A DNA stretch of 64,000 nt from Amycolatopsis sp. DSM 110486 (GCF_019468465.1 NZ_CP080519.1:2495001-2559000); one strand, 5' to 3'; counted from the first letter of the stretch, positions 22,723 to 31,055 are shown. The notes: generated by a model not told the origin, from the sequence alone. Numbers and translations are program-made.

Positions 22723-22965
22723 ATGAGCTACGGAGACTGGCAGAAGCGCGAGCTTCAGCGCTGGATCAAGGACGGCGACGACCTCGCCGCCAAGGCCCGC
22801 AAGCTCGGTTCTCACGGCAAGACGCTCGCGGCCCTGCGGAAGACCGCCGTGGCCGCCTTCGACCAGGAGGTCCTCCAGGGCAAGGACGGCGACTTCCGTT
22901 ACGTCAAGGACCTCATCGTCACCTACCACAGCGCCGCCATCGACGAATGGAACGCCCTGCGCTGA
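22723..22965 (+). CDS. Hypothetical protein (80 aa)
   Basis: ATG 22723 follows CGAAGGGA. Helical and charged: WQKRELQRWIKDGDDLAAKARKLGSHGKTLAALRKTAVAAFDQ. No family recognised. It is separated from the SsgA-like gene by 109 bp containing GC-rich inverted repeats but no clear promoter. Confidence 0.55.
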   Translation: MSYGDWQKRELQRWIKDGDDLAAKARKLGSHGKTLAALRKTAVAAFDQEVLQGKDGDFRYVKDLIVTYHSAAIDEWNALR

Positions 22966-23021
22966 CGATCGACCCGCCTGAGCCGCAACCGGAAAACCCG
23001 ACCACAGAAGGAGAACACATC

Positions 23022-23186
23022 ATGCGACGCTCCCGCGAGGCTGACAACCGCAAGCGCATCGACCCCGCCCTGAACGGGATCACGACGATGGGGCGATGCA
23101 TCGCGTGCCGACGCCGCACCAGCATGAACACCAACCTCTGCAACCGGCCCGCGTGCGCCAAGGCGGTCGCGGCGGTGATGGACTAA
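23022..23186 (+). CDS. Small Cys-rich protein (54 aa)
   Basis: ATG 23022 follows AGAAGGAGA. The core RCIACRRRTSMNTNLCNRPAC has two CxxC-like pairs, so a single zinc finger is likely. Its stop and the next start share TAATG, indicating coupling. Function unknown. Confidence 0.5.
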   Translation: MRRSREADNRKRIDPALNGITTMGRCIACRRRTSMNTNLCNRPACAKAVAAVMD

Positions 23187-23329
23187 TGAGCGCCTGCAAG
23201 CACACCGCGTTCATCGCGAAGCTGCGCCACGGCTGGGTCCACAAGACCTGCCGCGACTGCACGCACTCCTGGTCCGAGGCCATGCCACGGCGCGAATCGC
23301 GCAAGCCGCTCACCGCGGCCAAGCGCTGA
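23186..23329 (+). CDS. Small Cys/His protein (47 aa)
   Basis: Starts within the preceding stop (TAATG). MSACKHTAFIAKLRHGWVH and KTCRDCTHSW give a C-x-H ... C-x-x-C-x-H arrangement that could bind zinc. It is similar in style to the 57-aa protein at 30882. A hairpin follows directly. Confidence 0.5.
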   Translation: MSACKHTAFIAKLRHGWVHKTCRDCTHSWSEAMPRRESRKPLTAAKR

Positions 23330-23330
23330 G

Positions 23331-23383
23331 GACCCCGGCCCGGTGGCCCACGCCTCGCGAGCACGTCCCACCGGGCCGGGGTC
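23331..23383. terminator. Intra-block hairpin 2
   Basis: Perfect 16-bp arms (GACCCCGGCCCGGTGG at 23331 and its complement at 23368) around a 21-nt loop, directly after a stop codon. No T-run, so it may be a weak terminator, an RNA-stability element or a protein site. Related to the hairpins at 21897, 31111 and 32135. Confidence 0.5.
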
Positions 23384-23429
23384 TGACCCCGCTCTCCCAG
23401 CACTCACGTACCCGGAAAGGGGAAACCTC

Positions 23430-23621
23430 ATGGTACCGGCCCCACCCGCACCGAGCCCGGCGGCGACCGGCCGCCCGGACCGCCAGCCGGCCGAGCCCGT
23501 CGGCGCCTTCCACACCGACGCCACCACACCACCGCGCAAGCCCGGCGCCTGCCGCTGCATCACCCACTGCCGCAAGCCCGCCGCCGCCAACTGCCACCTG
23601 CGCAGCACGGCCGCCTCATAA
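23430..23621 (+). CDS. Hypothetical Pro/Ala-rich protein (63 aa)
   Basis: ATG 23430 preceded by GGAAAGGGGAA. The N-terminal half is Pro/Ala-rich and disordered; the end has CRCITHCRKPAAANCHL, a Cys/His cluster that may bind metal. Weakly supported as a gene except for the ribosome site and position. Confidence 0.4.
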   Translation: MVPAPPAPSPAATGRPDRQPAEPVGAFHTDATTPPRKPGACRCITHCRKPAAANCHLRSTAAS

Positions 23622-23697
23622 GCCGCGAGGAGGCCGCGTCGATCGACGCGGCCCGCGCCCACTGAACCCCACGAACCGTCCGGAAAGGACACCCACG

Positions 23698-23877
23698 ATG
23701 AAGCTGCCCAAGGTCAAGCCCGGCGACCAGGTCGCCATCGGCACCCTCAACCCCGACGGCACCCGCGGCCCGCTCTCCTGCACCGTCACCATCGGGCCCA
23801 GCCGACGCATCCCCGCCGCCCACGGCATCGGCGAGACCACCTACGTGATCTCCGTCAACGGCAAGGCGGTCCGCTGA
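23698..23877 (+). CDS. Hypothetical small beta-rich protein (59 aa)
   Basis: ATG 23698 follows GGAAAGGA. The protein (MKLPKVKPGDQVAIGTLNP ... TTYVISVNGKAVR) is probably a small beta barrel. The stop overlaps the next start as TGATGA, which supports translation. No family recognised. Confidence 0.5.
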   Translation: MKLPKVKPGDQVAIGTLNPDGTRGPLSCTVTIGPSRRIPAAHGIGETTYVISVNGKAVR

Positions 23878-24143
23878 TGACCGAGCCCACCAAACCCCCG
23901 GAAAAGGTCACGCTGCGCTGGGAGGACTACGTCCAGCGCGTGGACGAGGCCAACGCGCGTGGCTACGCCTACGGCCGCCAGGACCAGCGGTGGGCCGCCC
24001 GCGGCGTCCTGATCCACTCCTCCGATTTCGCCAATCGAGCTATCGCGGATGGCATCGCCGTCGGCGACTTCGACCGGCTGTGGGCGCAGATGCAGCGCGA
24101 GGCCAGCGCCCACCTGACTGACCCGACCAGCGAGGAGTGCTGA
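23877..24143 (+). CDS. Hypothetical protein (88 aa)
   Basis: Coupled to the gene before it through TGATG. Contains VTLRWEDYVQRVDEANARGYAYGRQDQRWAARG and a helical acidic tail. Not recognised. Host-like codon usage and overlaps on both sides support it as a real operon member. Confidence 0.55.
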   Translation: MTEPTKPPEKVTLRWEDYVQRVDEANARGYAYGRQDQRWAARGVLIHSSDFANRAIADGIAVGDFDRLWAQMQREASAHLTDPTSEEC

Positions 24144-24145
24144 CC

Positions 24146-24322
24146 ATGTCCAAGACGACGCGCCGCCACCCCGGCGGCGAGGCGGGCACCCCGGCCGAGG
24201 TCGTGCTGAGCATCGACGCCGACTGCCCCGAGTGCGGTTGGCCGGAGCGCACGTTCACGTTGCCTCAGGCCGTGTTCGGCTGTCCGCAGTGCGCGTACAC
24301 GAGCACCGAGCGAGGTGCGTGA
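24146..24322 (+). CDS. Small zinc-ribbon protein (58 aa)
   Basis: ATG 24146, two bases after the previous stop. DCPECGWPERTF ... FGCPQCAYTSTE gives paired CxxC motifs 20 residues apart, a classic zinc ribbon. The role is unknown; such ribbons often mediate nucleic-acid or protein binding. Coupled to the next gene through TGATG. Confidence 0.6.
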   Translation: MSKTTRRHPGGEAGTPAEVVLSIDADCPECGWPERTFTLPQAVFGCPQCAYTSTERGA

Positions 24323-24573
24323 TGAACGTGTTCGAAGTCCTGGAGCGCAAGGGAACGCTCGTGCTGCTCGGGTTTCTGGCCGCGCTGCTCGGGTTCGTGG
24401 TGCTGCACCTGATCCGAATTCCGCTGGTGCTGCTCGCGGCGATCCTGGCCGGCGTGATGGCCCGGCTCAACACCAGCCTGCAGCGCCTGGCGACCGAGCC
24501 GGCGCGCGGCCCGGTGAACCAGTTCTTCCCCCCGAACTTCCCCGTGACCCGAAAGGAGCCCGCCCATGCCTGA
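24322..24573 (+). CDS. Small two-helix membrane protein, Spd-like
   Basis: An 83-aa protein with two adjacent hydrophobic helices (LVLLGFLAALLGFVVLHLI and PLVLLAAILAGVMARL) and a hydrophilic tail. Small membrane proteins next to traB in streptomycete plasmids and AICEs are spread (Spd) proteins that help intramycelial transfer, the likely role here. Overlaps the next gene by 8 bp. Confidence 0.6.
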   Translation: MNVFEVLERKGTLVLLGFLAALLGFVVLHLIRIPLVLLAAILAGVMARLNTSLQRLATEPARGPVNQFFPPNFPVTRKEPAHA

Positions 24574-24913
24574 GCTCACCATGCCCGGCCCGGCCACCCG
24601 TGAGGACGCCGTCGGCGCGCTGCAGCTGGCCCGCGCCGACGCACACCGCACGGCGCTGACGATGCTGGCGGGCAACCTGCTCGTGATCGCCGTCATCGTC
24701 GTGGTCTGCGTGCTGGTCAGCCGTTCCTGGATGCCGCCCTGGTGGGGCTGGGGCCTGATCGGCCTCTACGGCGCCGGCGCCCTGGAAGGCGGGCACGACC
24801 TCGCCGCGATCGTGACCGGGCGGATGACGTTCGACACCCGCCTCGACGACGGCACCACGGTGCACCTCTGCGGTCGCCGCCACTGCCCGCACTACCCGGA
24901 GGTGACGCCATGA
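24566..24913 (+). CDS. Spd-like membrane protein (115 aa)
   Basis: Residues 30-50 (LAGNLLVIAVIVVVCVLVS) form a membrane helix, followed by a Trp-rich WMPPWWGWGLIGLYG segment, probably a second. The tail has CGRRHCPHYP. ATG 24566 follows GAAAGGAG. Coupled by ATGA to the next gene. Probably part of the transfer membrane complex. Confidence 0.6.
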   Translation: MPELTMPGPATREDAVGALQLARADAHRTALTMLAGNLLVIAVIVVVCVLVSRSWMPPWWGWGLIGLYGAGALEGGHDLAAIVTGRMTFDTRLDDGTTVHLCGRRHCPHYPEVTP

Positions 24914-25230
24914 CCGAGCAGCACCCGTGCCGCACCCGGACCGAGAAGGCTCTGGTGTGGACGGTCGGACGCTTCGGCGAGCTCGCCGCGGTGGGCGCGC
25001 CGGTCGTGATCGGCGCGTTCACCACCAGCTGGCTCGACCTGCTCTCCGCCGCGATCGCCGCAGTCTGGGCCGCGCACGAGATCCGCCTGCACCGCGCGAC
25101 CCGGCAGGCGCGCACCACGCTCGCCACGGCACCCGAGCCGCGGCAGCTGCACACCATCCCCGCCACCTCGGCCGAGCAGGCCGGGCCTGGCGGAACCGAG
25201 TCGAGTGGCCGAAGGGAGGCCAAGGCATGA
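24910..25230 (+). CDS. Spd-like membrane protein (106 aa)
   Basis: One to two hydrophobic segments (ELAAVGAPVVIGAFTTSWLDLLSAAIAAVWAA) follow a short polar N-terminus with CRTRTEKALVW. The C-terminal 45 residues are hydrophilic. ATGA overlaps on both sides put it in one translational chain with its neighbours. Transfer/spread role inferred from context. Confidence 0.6.
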   Translation: MTEQHPCRTRTEKALVWTVGRFGELAAVGAPVVIGAFTTSWLDLLSAAIAAVWAAHEIRLHRATRQARTTLATAPEPRQLHTIPATSAEQAGPGGTESSGRREAKA

Positions 25231-26462
25231 GCTACTTCACCGAGCGCCGCGACGCGGCGCGCGAGGACAAGCGCCTGCAGCTGGAACACCAGCGGGAGCT
25301 GACCCGGCTGCAGGCCGAGGAGAATCGGGTCTCGGCTGCAGAGGCCCGCCGCGACGCCGCGCAGGCACGCGGCCGCCGCACCGAGGCGCTGGCGCGGGCG
25401 GCCCGTTGGTGCGGGGCGCACGTGGTGGATCTGCTGATCTACCCGCTGATGCTGGTATCGGCCGCGATCACCATCCCGGGCGTGGCCGAGTACGGCCGGG
25501 CGCACCTGGGCGGGGAGGTCGGTGGCCTGCTGCCGATCCTCTCGGAATGGGGCATGATCGCGTTCTCCGTGGCCCTGCACGTCTCCCGGATCAAGTACCC
25601 CGACCGCCCGGTGTGGGCGCTGCAGCTGGGGCTGTGGGTGTTCGCGGGCTACGGGTTCACCATCAGCGTCCTGCGCGGTGTCGGCGCGCCCGGCGGCGGG
25701 CTCGACATCGGGGTCGTGATGGGCCTGGTGTCGGTGGCCGGGGTGATCGCGCACCAGATGGTGTCGGCCGCCCCGCGCCGCTCAGGGGCCGAACGCGCCG
25801 CCCGCCGCACTGCGCGGGCCGAGCAGAAAGCCGGCCGGGCAGCCGAGCGGACCCGCCGCGCGGCGACCGAGCGGGTCGAGACGGCCCGGCGGGCGGCGAT
25901 CAAGTCCGCGGTCGCCGAAGTCGACCAGGACGGCACCGCGCGGCTGGTGTTCGCCCCGGGCCGCTACGCGCTGCGCGGCGGCAAGCTGCACCCGGCCGCC
26001 GTGGCGGGGCTGCCGGTCCCCGACCCGACGCCGCTCGGGGACTCGGTCGCCGACGAGGCAACCGCCTACCTGGCCGGCCTGCACTACCGCCGCCTGGACT
26101 CGACCACAGCGACCGGACCCGCTCCGGACGCGGACGGGGCCGGGGTCGGCACGCTGGACCCGCCGCCACCCGCTGACGCGCCGCGCGCCGACGACGCCGG
26201 CGACCCGCCCGCGAACCCCAAGCGCCCGTCCCCGGCCCGCCGCGTGGGCGGACGCAAGACGGTCCGCTCGACCATCCCCGAGCCGAAACGACGCGGGCTC
26301 GACGAGCTGCGCGAGGAGTTCAAGGCGCTGCTCCAGAACCCGCCCCAGGGCTTCCGCCCGGCCGTGATCGGGGACATCCGCAAGACGCTGCGCTGCGGCC
26401 AGAAGTACGCCGTGGCGCTGTGCAACGAGTACAGGGCTGCGCCCCACGAGTTCATCGACTAA
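25227..26462 (+). CDS. SpdB/DUF2637-type spread membrane protein with C-terminal DNA-binding-like region
   Basis: A 411-aa protein. Residues 1-55 form a charged coiled coil (TERRDAAREDKRLQLEHQRELTRLQAEENR). Residues 65-180 hold four membrane helices in the DUF2637 style of Spd proteins. Another Arg/Ala-rich coiled coil follows (RRTARAEQKAGRAAERTRRAA). The last 70 residues (GLDELREEFKALLQNPP ... IRKTLRCGQKYAVALCNEYRA) look like a helix-turn-helix. It probably scaffolds TraB at the membrane. ATG 25227 follows GGGAGGC and overlaps the previous gene. Confidence 0.7.
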   Translation: MSYFTERRDAAREDKRLQLEHQRELTRLQAEENRVSAAEARRDAAQARGRRTEALARAARWCGAHVVDLLIYPLMLVSAAITIPGVAEYGRAHLGGEVGGLLPILSEWGMIAFSVALHVSRIKYPDRPVWALQLGLWVFAGYGFTISVLRGVGAPGGGLDIGVVMGLVSVAGVIAHQMVSAAPRRSGAERAARRTARAEQKAGRAAERTRRAATERVETARRAAIKSAVAEVDQDGTARLVFAPGRYALRGGKLHPAAVAGLPVPDPTPLGDSVADEATAYLAGLHYRRLDSTTATGPAPDADGAGVGTLDPPPPADAPRADDAGDPPANPKRPSPARRVGGRKTVRSTIPEPKRRGLDELREEFKALLQNPPQGFRPAVIGDIRKTLRCGQKYAVALCNEYRAAPHEFID

Positions 26463-26471
26463 ACCCACCCG

Positions 26472-26531
26472 GGTCCGGGCAGGGTCGTTCACCCTGCCCA
26501 CCGGGCAGACGGTGCCGACCCTGCCCGGACC
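26472..26531. promoter_or_regulatory. Long inverted repeat before traB
   Basis: Perfect 15-bp arms (GGTCCGGGCAGGGTC at 26472 and its complement at 26517) flank a 30-bp loop that itself contains CCTGCCCACCGGGCAG. The structure occupies most of the 96-bp gap between spdB and traB and ends 28 bp before ATG 26559. It could attenuate traB, whose overexpression is lethal in related plasmids, or serve as an operator. Confidence 0.45.
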
Positions 26532-26558
26532 TGCACGAGTACACCGCAGGAGGACCCC

Positions 26559-28799
26559 ATGGCACCCATCGACCACGACGACGAAACCACCACCGACACC
26601 ACCCCCACAGCGACCGTCGAGTCCACCGGTGAGCTGGCCACCGTCCACCCCCTGCGCACGGTCGAGTCCACCGGCCCGGCCATCGTGGGCAAGCTCGTCT
26701 CCGACGAGGAGTGGGCGTTGCTCACCTCCCCGCGGGCGCAGGCCGCGTGGCGCTACCGGCAGTACCGCGACAACGCGGTCACCGTCGCCCGGGTCACCCG
26801 CACTGCGGTCACCCACGACGCGACGAAGACGTCGCTGCGGTTCGTCGGCCGGCACGCCTCCTACACGATCGGCGGCGGCCTGATCGTGGCGAAGCGGGTG
26901 TGGGAGGCGAAGACGAACTCCCGCTACGAGCGGCTGATGCGCTCGGCCGAAACCACAGGCAACACCGACGAGCTGCACTACTGGGAAGAGCGCGCGGAGC
27001 TGGCCAAGGAGAAGCGCCACCAGCGGGCGATGGACTGGCTGGAGGCGCCGAAGCGGGTCGCGAAGGGCATGGGGATCGTGCTGCTGGTCGCGATCGTGAT
27101 CCTGTTCGGGATCGGCTGCATGCTGGGCATCGCGTTCAAGGACTGGGGAATGGTTGTCTCCCCGTTCACCGCGGTCACCGACGTGGTCCGTTGGATCGCG
27201 ATCGCGATTTCCGTGGCGTGGGGTCCATTCCTGCTCGGTGCGCCGTGGCTCGCCGCGGTCGTGCTGCACCACATCGGGCGCAAGGCCGAGGCCCACCCGT
27301 CGTGGCTGGCCCCGGCCGGCGGGACCGGGTCGGACGCAAACGTGCTGGTCACGGCCGATGGGATCGTGACCGCGTTGCGGCACTTGAACATTCCCGCGCT
27401 CAAGGCCGCACTGAAGGAGGGCTGGGTACCGCGCTTCGAGCTCACCCCGACCCGCGAGGGTTCAGGGGCGTTCAAGGGCTACCGGGCGATCGTGGACTTG
27501 CCGATGGGCGTGACCCCGACGATGGTCGCCGACAAGCGCGACGTGCTGGCGAAGAACCTCAACCGCAACGCGGTCGAGGTGTGGGCCTCGGACTACGGCC
27601 AGGAGAAGGGCGGCAAGGCCGGCTACCTCAACCTCTACGTCGCCGACTCCGGCGTCATGGACAAGCCGACCCCGCCGTATCCGCTGCTCAGCGAGGGTAT
27701 GGCCGACGTGTTCGAGGGTGTCCCGATCGGCATCACCCAGCGCGGCGACATCGTGTTCATGCCGATCAACGGGTCGAACGCGGTGTTCGGTGGCCGGCCG
27801 GGACAGGGCAAGTCCAACGCCCTGCGGGTGATGGTGCTCGGGGTCTCGCTGGACCCATTGGCCGAGATCCGGGTGCACGTGTTCGCGCTCAACGGTGACT
27901 TCGACGCGTACGCACCGCGGCTGTCGATGTATCAGAAGGGAGCCAACCCCGAGCACGCCGCACTGGCCGTCGAGCACCTGGAGCAGCTGTATGCCGAGGT
28001 CGAACGGCGTGAGGGGCGCCTGGCCGAGCTGGGCGCTAAGAAGCTCACCCGCCAGATCTCGGAGCAGCACGAGGACATGCGCCCGCTGCTCGTGGCGTTC
28101 TCCGAGTGCCATGAGCTCTTCGGCAACGCTGAGCACGGCAAAACTGCCGCTGACCTGGCAGTTCAGGTGGTGAAGCGGGGTCGTAAGACGGGCGTGAGCA
28201 CCGTGTTCGACACGCAGTCGTCGCGGGCGGACGCGATCCCGTCGCAGCTGGTGGAGAACGTCGGCGCGAACGGCTGTTTCTCGGTGAAGACCTGGCGTTC
28301 CAACGACGGTTTCCTCGGTGACGGCAGCTTCGCGGCCGGGATCCGGGCCACGGAGCTGCGGTTCAACGTCGACCGCGGCACCATGGTCGCCACCGGTATG
28401 ACCGAGGAGCTGTTCGAGATCGTGCGGACGTTCTTCGTCGAGGTCGACGACGACCGCGGCTGGGATCAGGCCACCGAGGTTATCGAACGGGCAATGGCCC
28501 AGCTCAAGCCCGGTACCGCCGTGGCCGACGCCCGCCCGGCCGCCCAGATCGAAGCGCCGCGCGACCTGCTCGACGACGTGCTCGACGTGCTGGGCGACGA
28601 GGACAAGGTGGCTGCCACCGACGTGGCCGCCCGCCTGCGGGAACTCGCCCCCGGCCACCGGCCCTACCAGGGCCTCACCGCCGAGAAACTCGCCGACGCA
28701 CTCAAGGGTGAGGGCGTGAAGGTCACCAAGGTCAGCGTCCTCACGGTGTTCACGGAGCGTGTTCGCGCCGCGATCGCCAAGCGGGACGCCGACGCGTAG
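26559..28799 (+). CDS. traB: TraB/FtsK-SpoIIIE-type conjugative DNA translocase
   Basis: A 746-aa protein. Residues 1-165 are a cytosolic N-terminal part; two membrane segments follow (about 170-192 MGIVLLVAIVILFGIGCMLG and 212-238). A motor domain has Walker A GGRPGQGKSN near residue 410 and a Walker B-like strand RPLLVAFSECHELFG near 510. The last 65 residues (KVAATDVAARLRE...GLTAEKLADALKGEGVKVTKV) fit the winged helix that in TraB reads repeats at clt. TraB alone moves double-stranded plasmid DNA between hyphae, so no relaxase is needed, and none is present. Confidence 0.88.
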   Translation: MAPIDHDDETTTDTTPTATVESTGELATVHPLRTVESTGPAIVGKLVSDEEWALLTSPRAQAAWRYRQYRDNAVTVARVTRTAVTHDATKTSLRFVGRHASYTIGGGLIVAKRVWEAKTNSRYERLMRSAETTGNTDELHYWEERAELAKEKRHQRAMDWLEAPKRVAKGMGIVLLVAIVILFGIGCMLGIAFKDWGMVVSPFTAVTDVVRWIAIAISVAWGPFLLGAPWLAAVVLHHIGRKAEAHPSWLAPAGGTGSDANVLVTADGIVTALRHLNIPALKAALKEGWVPRFELTPTREGSGAFKGYRAIVDLPMGVTPTMVADKRDVLAKNLNRNAVEVWASDYGQEKGGKAGYLNLYVADSGVMDKPTPPYPLLSEGMADVFEGVPIGITQRGDIVFMPINGSNAVFGGRPGQGKSNALRVMVLGVSLDPLAEIRVHVFALNGDFDAYAPRLSMYQKGANPEHAALAVEHLEQLYAEVERREGRLAELGAKKLTRQISEQHEDMRPLLVAFSECHELFGNAEHGKTAADLAVQVVKRGRKTGVSTVFDTQSSRADAIPSQLVENVGANGCFSVKTWRSNDGFLGDGSFAAGIRATELRFNVDRGTMVATGMTEELFEIVRTFFVEVDDDRGWDQATEVIERAMAQLKPGTAVADARPAAQIEAPRDLLDDVLDVLGDEDKVAATDVAARLRELAPGHRPYQGLTAEKLADALKGEGVKVTKVSVLTVFTERVRAAIAKRDADA

Positions 28800-28849
28800 G
28801 GAGGGAACCCGCCCGCGATCCCCGAACCCCGCCCACAGCGGGCCGGGGA

Positions 28850-29037
28850 CCACGGCGCTCCCTCGCTTCCCTCGTTCCCTTCCCGATCATCGTCGCTGAT
28901 CAGACATAGGGAGCCCTCTGAGGCGGCCGGGAAGGGGATTTTCCCTTCCCGACCCCGGATTCCCTCGCCCGCTCCCTGCCGATTCCCTGCCTCGCCCACG
29001 CCTCACCATGCCCAAAATTGATTACACACAGTGATGG
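28850..29037. other. Candidate clt (transfer locus) and hairpin downstream of traB
   Basis: This 250-bp gap is unlike its surroundings. TCCCT-type units recur (CTCCCTCGCTTCCCTCG near 28859; GATTCCCTCGCCCGCTCCCT near 28959; GATTCCCTGCC near 28981) and an 8-bp stem hairpin GGGAAGGG/CCCTTCCC lies at 28929-28950. In streptomycete plasmids the TraB recognition repeats (clt) lie close to traB. The hairpin may alternatively end the traB transcript. No coding frame is convincing here. Confidence 0.4.
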
Positions 29038-29049
29038 TTGGAGGTTGGC

Positions 29050-29502
29050 ATGTCCGCCAGTTCGTACGACGAAGAGAGCTTCGCCATGGCCGCGCACCAG
29101 GTCGCGCACGCCATGGCCCGCCGAGCCACCGCCACCCCCGGCGGCCGGATCGCGATCAAGCGCGTGATCCTCACCCCGACCGGCGGGTTCATCGAGCACG
29201 CCCGCCCCACCCACGCCGACGGCTTCGACACGCTGCTGATCATGAGCCTCGCCGGCCGCGAGGCTGCCGCGCGCTGGGCACGGCTGCACAAGTTCGCCAA
29301 GCCCGAGCCGCTCGCGCGCTGGACCGACGAGCGCTGCGCCTACGACCACGACTGGTTCCGCCACGCCCACACCGACTCCCGCCTGTCGGTGCCCCAGCTG
29401 CGCTCGCGTGCCGGGCGCGTCGTCATCGACAACTGGCGGCGCATCGAGCGCCTCACCCACCAGCTCGTGAAGGCCCGGCGCTTGTCCGCCAACGACTTCT
29501 GA
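29050..29502 (+). CDS. M41-like protein with degenerate zinc motif (paralogue 1 of 3)
   Basis: A 150-aa protein. MAAHQVAHAMARRATA aligns with the AAHEVGHAIA helix of the paralogue at 30080, but the catalytic Glu is Gln (HQVAH), so it is probably not a protease. The rest matches in order: a beta segment (IKRVILTPTGGFIEHA), LLIMSLAGREAAARW, and the shared tail VIDNWRRIERLTHQLVKARRLSANDF. ATG 29050 follows GGAGG. It may regulate or partner the active paralogues. Acts in the cytosol (no signal peptide). Confidence 0.65.
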   Translation: MSASSYDEESFAMAAHQVAHAMARRATATPGGRIAIKRVILTPTGGFIEHARPTHADGFDTLLIMSLAGREAAARWARLHKFAKPEPLARWTDERCAYDHDWFRHAHTDSRLSVPQLRSRAGRVVIDNWRRIERLTHQLVKARRLSANDF

Positions 29503-29549
29503 CCCACGCCAGTCCGATTCCCGACCCGTCAACGAGAAGGAGCACAGCC

Positions 29550-29789
29550 ATGGCACTGAGCGACAAGGACCTCGACCTGACCGTCACCAGCCGGGGCGCG
29601 TTCGTCACCGTCGCCTGGAACTCGCGACGTGAGCGCTTGATGTTCCGCGTCGACCGCCGCACCGGCGAAGCCCGCGACGCCCGAGGCGACCAGGTCGACG
29701 CCGGCGACGCGCGGGTGATCCAGCAAGCGCTCAACGCGGCCGGCGAAGTACCGCTGGGCAAAGCCGTCTGGCGCCTGCACCGCTGGTGA
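29550..29789 (+). CDS. Hypothetical protein (79 aa)
   Basis: ATG 29550 follows GAAGGAG. Beta-rich start (LDLTVTSRGAFVTVAWNSRRERLMFRVDRRTGE) then a helix (DARVIQQALNAAG). No family recognised. Located between two M41-like genes in the same block. Confidence 0.55.
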   Translation: MALSDKDLDLTVTSRGAFVTVAWNSRRERLMFRVDRRTGEARDARGDQVDAGDARVIQQALNAAGEVPLGKAVWRLHRW

Positions 29790-29840
29790 CCCACCATCCC
29801 GCCCGCCCAAAACCCCATGCGCACCAAGGAGGCAATCCCC

Positions 29841-30080
29841 GTGACCACCGAGCCTGACCCCGCCGCGATCGCGGCGAAGCTGCGCCGGACCGACACCGAG
29901 GAGCAGGGCGCCGCGTACCTGAAGACGCTGCGCCTGGACCGCGAGCAGCTGCTGGCCGTCGCCGCCGCACTCATGATCACCCGCATCCCGGCCGGGCTGA
30001 GCATGAAGAAGCTCACCGAGCGCGTGCTGAAGCAGGCCATCGGCGCCCGCCGCAAGTTCGAAGGCCTGCGGAGCTGGTGA
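29841..30080 (+). CDS. Hypothetical protein (79 aa)
   Basis: GTG 29841 is preferred because AAGGAGG lies 9 bp upstream; ATG 29818 would place that ribosome site inside the gene. Helical: [42 protein letters not shown], then [21 protein letters not shown], which looks DNA- or RNA-binding. The stop overlaps the next ATG. Confidence 0.6.
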   Translation: MTTEPDPAAIAAKLRRTDTEEQGAAYLKTLRLDREQLLAVAAALMITRIPAGLSMKKLTERVLKQAIGARRKFEGLRSW

Positions 30081-30529
30081 TGGCCCACTACACCGACGAT
30101 GAGGCGTCGCTGCTCGCGGTGGCCGCGCACGAAGTCGGGCACGCGATCGCGTGTGCCGCCGCCGGGATCACCGTCCATTCCGTGCGGTTGTGGGACGACC
30201 GCGGACAGGTCCACGGCGACTCCGTCGACACGCGTGATCAGGCCAAGGTGGACGGCTACCTGGTCATGCTGCTGGCCGGATGGGCCGCCGGGGCCGAATG
30301 GCTGCACCGCAACCACGGCTACTCCCGCTCCGCCGCACTCTCCTGCGAGCGGCGCGGCTCCCGCTCCGACTGGGCCGACTTCCGCCGCAAGAAACGCCAG
30401 GGCTCCCACAGCGGCAGCTGGTACGAGCACCAGGCCCAGAAGCTCGTGCGCGCCAACTGGAACCGCATCGACCGCCTCGCCCACCGCCTGGCTGACACCG
30501 GGCGCCTGTCCGGCAGCACCTTCCGCTGA
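30080..30529 (+). CDS. M41-like metallopeptidase-domain protein with HEVGH (paralogue 2 of 3)
   Basis: A 149-aa stand-alone peptidase-like protein: LLAVAAHEVGHAIACAAAGITVHSVRL carries the zinc motif HEVGH at residues 17-21 in the context found in FtsH M41 domains, then GYLVMLLAGWAAGAEWL matches the M41 helix after the active site (LAGRAAE in FtsH), and the tail is LVRANWNRIDRLAHRLADTGRLSGSTF. There is no AAA+ domain and no membrane segment. Substrate unknown. It may cleave an element regulator. Coupled to the gene before it (TGATG). Confidence 0.7.
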   Translation: MAHYTDDEASLLAVAAHEVGHAIACAAAGITVHSVRLWDDRGQVHGDSVDTRDQAKVDGYLVMLLAGWAAGAEWLHRNHGYSRSAALSCERRGSRSDWADFRRKKRQGSHSGSWYEHQAQKLVRANWNRIDRLAHRLADTGRLSGSTFR

Positions 30530-30571
30530 CACCCGCCGGGCACCCCACAACACAGAGCAAGGAGATCCGAG

Positions 30572-30814
30572 TTGAACCTGAAGACCGCGATCACGCTCGT
30601 GCACGACTACGTGCGCACCGAGCTGCCCGAACACGGGCGCACCGCGGCCGACTCCATCGCCTACACGCGCGACACCCTCACCCGAGCCGAGGTGAACGAG
30701 CCCGCCGTGCCCGACACCGACCCGCAAGAAGAGCGCATCTGGCAGGCACACGTCGCCGTCGTCAAAGCCAGCCACACCGAGATCACCAAGGCGCTCAAGA
30801 CCTTCCTGCGCTGA
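30572..30814 (+). CDS. Hypothetical protein (80 aa)
   Basis: TTG 30572 follows AAGGAGAT. Helical: LKTAITLVHDYVRTELPEHGRTAADSIAYTRDTLTRAE and a C-terminal helix with WQAHVAVVKASHTEITKALKTF. No recognised family. Operon member by spacing. Confidence 0.5.
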   Translation: MNLKTAITLVHDYVRTELPEHGRTAADSIAYTRDTLTRAEVNEPAVPDTDPQEERIWQAHVAVVKASHTEITKALKTFLR

Positions 30815-30881
30815 CACACCACTCGCCCGTCAGTCAGGCCGACTGCCAGGCAACTGCACTACGCCGAAAGGACACCTGATC

Positions 30882-31055
30882 ATGGGTAAGTCGAGTCCCG
30901 CGAAGTGCGCGTACATCGCCAAGTACGGACGCCACAACTACAACAGCGGGATCCAGCGGAAGCTCTCGCGCAAGACCCTCTGGGAATGCGCCGGCTGCAC
31001 CGAGACCATCTTCGTGCGCGACAAGGACGCGCCCGAGGTCCTCCCGTACATCTGA
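30882..31055 (+). CDS. Small Cys-containing protein (57 aa)
   Basis: ATG 30882 follows GAAAGGA. KCAYIAKYGRHNYNSGIQRKLSRKTLWECAGCTETIF contains a C ... CxxC arrangement resembling the 47-aa protein at 23186. It probably binds zinc. Ends before a strong hairpin. Confidence 0.5.
   Translation: MGKSSPAKCAYIAKYGRHNYNSGIQRKLSRKTLWECAGCTETIFVRDKDAPEVLPYI

Noticed and set aside
26711..27898. 395-codon ORF within traB
   Set aside because: Arg/Gly-rich frame shadow of the translocase gene.
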